From Aquamicrobium sp. (GTDB taxonomy: Bacteria; Pseudomonadota; Alphaproteobacteria; Rhizobiales; Rhizobiaceae): a stretch of DNA of 6,213 nt. Each line of letters begins with the position of its first letter. The stretch's first letter is position 1. Under the pieces are notes generated by a model. That model did no database searches. It was not told the DNA's origin and worked only from the letters and a program-made list of their open reading frames with translations. Position numbers and translations under genes: made by a program. The stretch is from NCBI GenBank assembly GCA_014860725.1, contig JACZJD010000623.1:1-6213 (forward strand), in the 5' to 3' direction. Positions 4,785 through 6,213 of this stretch are shown in pieces.

Positions 4785-5450
4785 ATGACGGTCGATTTCG
4801 AGGAACTGCGGGTGAAGATGGTCGACGGCCAGCTGCGCACGACCGATGTGACCGACACGAGAATCCTTGCCGCCATGCTCGAGGTTCCGCGCGAGGAGTT
4901 CGTGCCCGCCGCCCGCCGGCCGCTCGCCTATATCGACGAGGACATCGAGATCGCGGACGGTCGCCCCGGCCGCTTCCTGATGCGCGCCTCGCCCTTCGCC
5001 AAGCTGGTGCAGTTCGCCGACGTGCGCGCGGGCGACCTCGTCCTCGATGTCGGCGCCGGCACCGGCTATTCCAGCGCGGTGCTCGCCAGGATCGCCGGCT
5101 TCGTCGTGGCGCTGGAGAGCGATTCGACCCTCGCCGCCGAGGCCGCGCGCATCCTTTCGGCGCAGGGCTGCGAGAACGTCTCGGTGGTCGAGGGGGAACT
5201 GCCCGCCGGCCACGCCGCGCAGGCGCCCTACGACGTGATTCTGATCGAAGGCGCTGTCGACGAGGTGTCGCCGGCGCTGTTCGACCAGCTCAAGGACGGC
5301 GGCCGCCTCGTCGCGGTCGTCGGCGAGGGGAATTCCGGGCGGGCGACGATCTGGATCAAGGAGGGCGGGCTGGTGTCCTCCCGCTCCGCGTTCAACGCCG
5401 CGGTCCCGCCGTTCGCCGCGTTCCGCCGGGCGCCGGAGTTCGTGTTCTAG
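4785..5450 (+). CDS. pcm: Protein-L-isoaspartate O-methyltransferase family protein
   Basis: A cytoplasmic, SAM-dependent class I methyltransferase of the PCMT family, 221 residues. True PCMTs methylate isoaspartyl residues in damaged proteins to start their repair. The N-terminus KMVDGQLRTTDVTDTRILAA (11-30) with EVPREEFVP (33-41) is the typical PCMT opening. SAM motif I is LVLDVGAGTGYSS (85-97), the acidic post-I position is in ALESD (109-113), and the next motif is YDVILIEGAV (149-158). The loop that in classical PCMTs reads roughly T-I-S-x-P here reads RFLMRASPFAKLV (63-75), so isoaspartate recognition is not assured. ATG 4785 was chosen from the homologous opening, with a weak GGTGG upstream; the frame is open back into the tRNA, which is not coding. 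tolC follows 236 nt downstream, an arrangement I recognise from rhizobia. Confidence 0.88.
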   Translation: MTVDFEELRVKMVDGQLRTTDVTDTRILAAMLEVPREEFVPAARRPLAYIDEDIEIADGRPGRFLMRASPFAKLVQFADVRAGDLVLDVGAGTGYSSAVLARIAGFVVALESDSTLAAEAARILSAQGCENVSVVEGELPAGHAAQAPYDVILIEGAVDEVSPALFDQLKDGGRLVAVVGEGNSGRATIWIKEGGLVSSRSAFNAAVPPFAAFRRAPEFVF

Positions 5451-5477
5451 GCCGGATTCCGGCCGGGCGTATTTAAT
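5450..5477 (+). terminator. Weak terminator-like hairpin after the PCMT-like gene
   Basis: GGCCGG (5450-5455) pairs with CCGGCC (5459-5464) around ATT, beginning at the last base of the TAG stop. A short T-rich stretch TATTTAAT (5470-5477) follows after 5 GC-rich bases. The stem is compact and the T-tract poor, so this is a candidate only. Confidence 0.35.
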
Positions 5478-5505
5478 CGGGGACGGGGCCAAAAAATTCT
5501 GAATT

Positions 5506-5547
5506 GTTACCAAAGTGTAACGCCCCCCTTCCGGAAATCGTGTAGCG
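5506..5547. promoter_or_regulatory. Possible operator upstream of tolC
   Basis: An inverted repeat GTTAC (5506-5510), CAAAGT, GTAAC (5517-5521) lies in an AT-rich patch. GTGTAACG (5515-5522) recurs as GTGTAGCG (5540-5547), 25 nt further on. Such repeats are typical of response-regulator or repressor sites, and this gap must hold the tolC control region. I see no convincing -35/-10 pair, and cannot name the regulator. Confidence 0.35.
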
Positions 5548-5670
5548 TTCGCATTGCGAGGACAAGCGACCCGCGCCCTGCGGCGTCGCTGCGATGGCTC
5601 TCGCCTGCCGGTTCCCGGCTGGGATTTCATTGGATATGGTGCTGCAAGGCGGTGCCCGTCCCGTATGCAT

Positions 5671-5678
5671 GAGGTGGG
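5671..5678 (+). promoter_or_regulatory. Shine-Dalgarno of tolC
   Basis: GAGGTGGG precedes three candidate in-frame starts: ATG 5669 (overlapping it, so unlikely), GTG 5681 (about 4 nt after GAGGTG) and ATG 5687 (about 10 nt). It supports 5687, with 5681 as a close alternative adding only two residues. Confidence 0.5.
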
Positions 5679-5686
5679 TCGTGTCG

Positions 5687-6213
5687 ATGATTCGCAGAGG
5701 CTTCTACGCCGTAGTCGCAATGTCGGGAGTGCTCGCGCTCTCGCAGCCATCGATGGCGGAGACGATCCACGGCGCCCTGGCCCGCGCATATCAGAACAAC
5801 GCCAGCATGAACTCGGCCCGCGCCGGCGTGCGCGTGACGGACGAGAACGTGGCCATCGCCAAGTCCGGCTGGCGGCCCTACATCGCCGGCACCGGCAGCT
5901 TCGGCTACACCTCCACCAACAACACCGCCCGCATCACCACGGGGTCGTTCGGCGTCGCCATCCAGCAGTCGCTGTTCGACGGGTTTCAGACGCTGAACAA
6001 CGTGCGCGCCGCCGAATCGCAGGTGCGCGCGGCCAATGAGAGCCTGCGCAACACCGAGCAGAACATCCTCTTCAACGCCGCCGCGGCCTATGTCGACGTG
6101 CTGCGCGACCGCCAGATCGCGGTGCTGCACGGCCGCAACCTCGAATTCCTCGGCGAGCAGGTGCGCGCCGCCAGCTCGCGCTTCGAGGTCGGCGAGGGCA
6201 CCCGCACCGATGT
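5687..6213 (+). CDS. tolC: TolC family outer membrane protein, 5' part
   Basis: Outer-membrane channel of tripartite efflux pumps and type I secretion; only the first 175 residues are in the window and the frame is still open at the right edge. Residues 1-24 form a signal peptide: basic MIRRG, hydrophobic FYAVVAMSGVLAL, and a PSMA-E cleavage site, so the mature protein begins near ETIHGALARAYQNN. TolC features follow: NSARAGVRVTDENV (42-55), SGWRPYI (60-66), a beta-strand region with GSFGVAIQQSLFDGFQT (86-102), the long coiled helix NNVRAAESQVRAANESLRN (104-122), and RFEVGEGTRTD (165-175), which is highly typical. The PCMT-like gene upstream on the same strand is its usual neighbour in rhizobia as I recall. 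Start GTG 5681 is possible and does not change the mature protein. Confidence 0.95.
   Translation, partial: MIRRGFYAVVAMSGVLALSQPSMAETIHGALARAYQNNASMNSARAGVRVTDENVAIAKSGWRPYIAGTGSFGYTSTNNTARITTGSFGVAIQQSLFDGFQTLNNVRAAESQVRAANESLRNTEQNILFNAAAAYVDVLRDRQIAVLHGRNLEFLGEQVRAASSRFEVGEGTRTD

Noticed and set aside
5627..6130. Minus-strand 167-codon frame opposite tolC
   Set aside because: Antisense of a protein with a signal peptide and TolC motifs; no signature of its own.

Overview
The window looks like a chromosomal segment of a GC-rich alphaproteobacterium, most likely of the order Hyphomicrobiales (Rhizobiales). This rests on the strong G/C third-position bias, the character of the proteins, and the run tRNA-Cys, PCMT-like methyltransferase, TolC, which I recognise from rhizobial genomes. 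No species can be named from the sequence alone.

Left third (1-2599, minus strand): a branched-chain amino acid ABC transporter operon, transcribed right to left in the order livG (ATPase), livF (ATPase), livH (permease), then a 58-residue single-span membrane protein. All junctions overlap (8, 4 and 20 nt), so translation is probably coupled. The second permease (livM) and the periplasmic binding protein are not in the window; they may lie beyond the left edge or elsewhere.

Middle (2600-2902): a divergent control region. A good sigma-70-like promoter for the liv operon and a weaker one for the rightward gene lie back to back. Between the liv promoter and livG is a 163-bp segment bounded by 17-nt inverted repeats (16/17 identical). 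Its outer edge coincides with the predicted liv transcription start. This is the most unusual structure here: either a structured mRNA leader or a small palindromic or MITE-like element.

Right part (2903-6213): a plus-strand N-formylglutamate amidohydrolase-family gene, probably starting at TTG, converges on a minus-strand tRNA-Asn(GTT). Next come a small two-span membrane protein, tRNA-Cys(GCA), a PCMT-like SAM-dependent methyltransferase and the 5' part of tolC (outer-membrane efflux channel with signal peptide), which runs off the right edge. Both tRNA genes have recognisable promoters and encoded CCA ends.

In function this is mostly housekeeping and transport: amino acid uptake, possible formylglutamate or related amide hydrolysis, tRNA supply, possible protein repair, and export through the outer membrane. 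I see no CRISPR array, prophage, integron or transposase gene. I found no convincing previously undescribed system; the second-look items are the liv leader repeat, the atypical PCMT and the small gene at the end of the liv genes.
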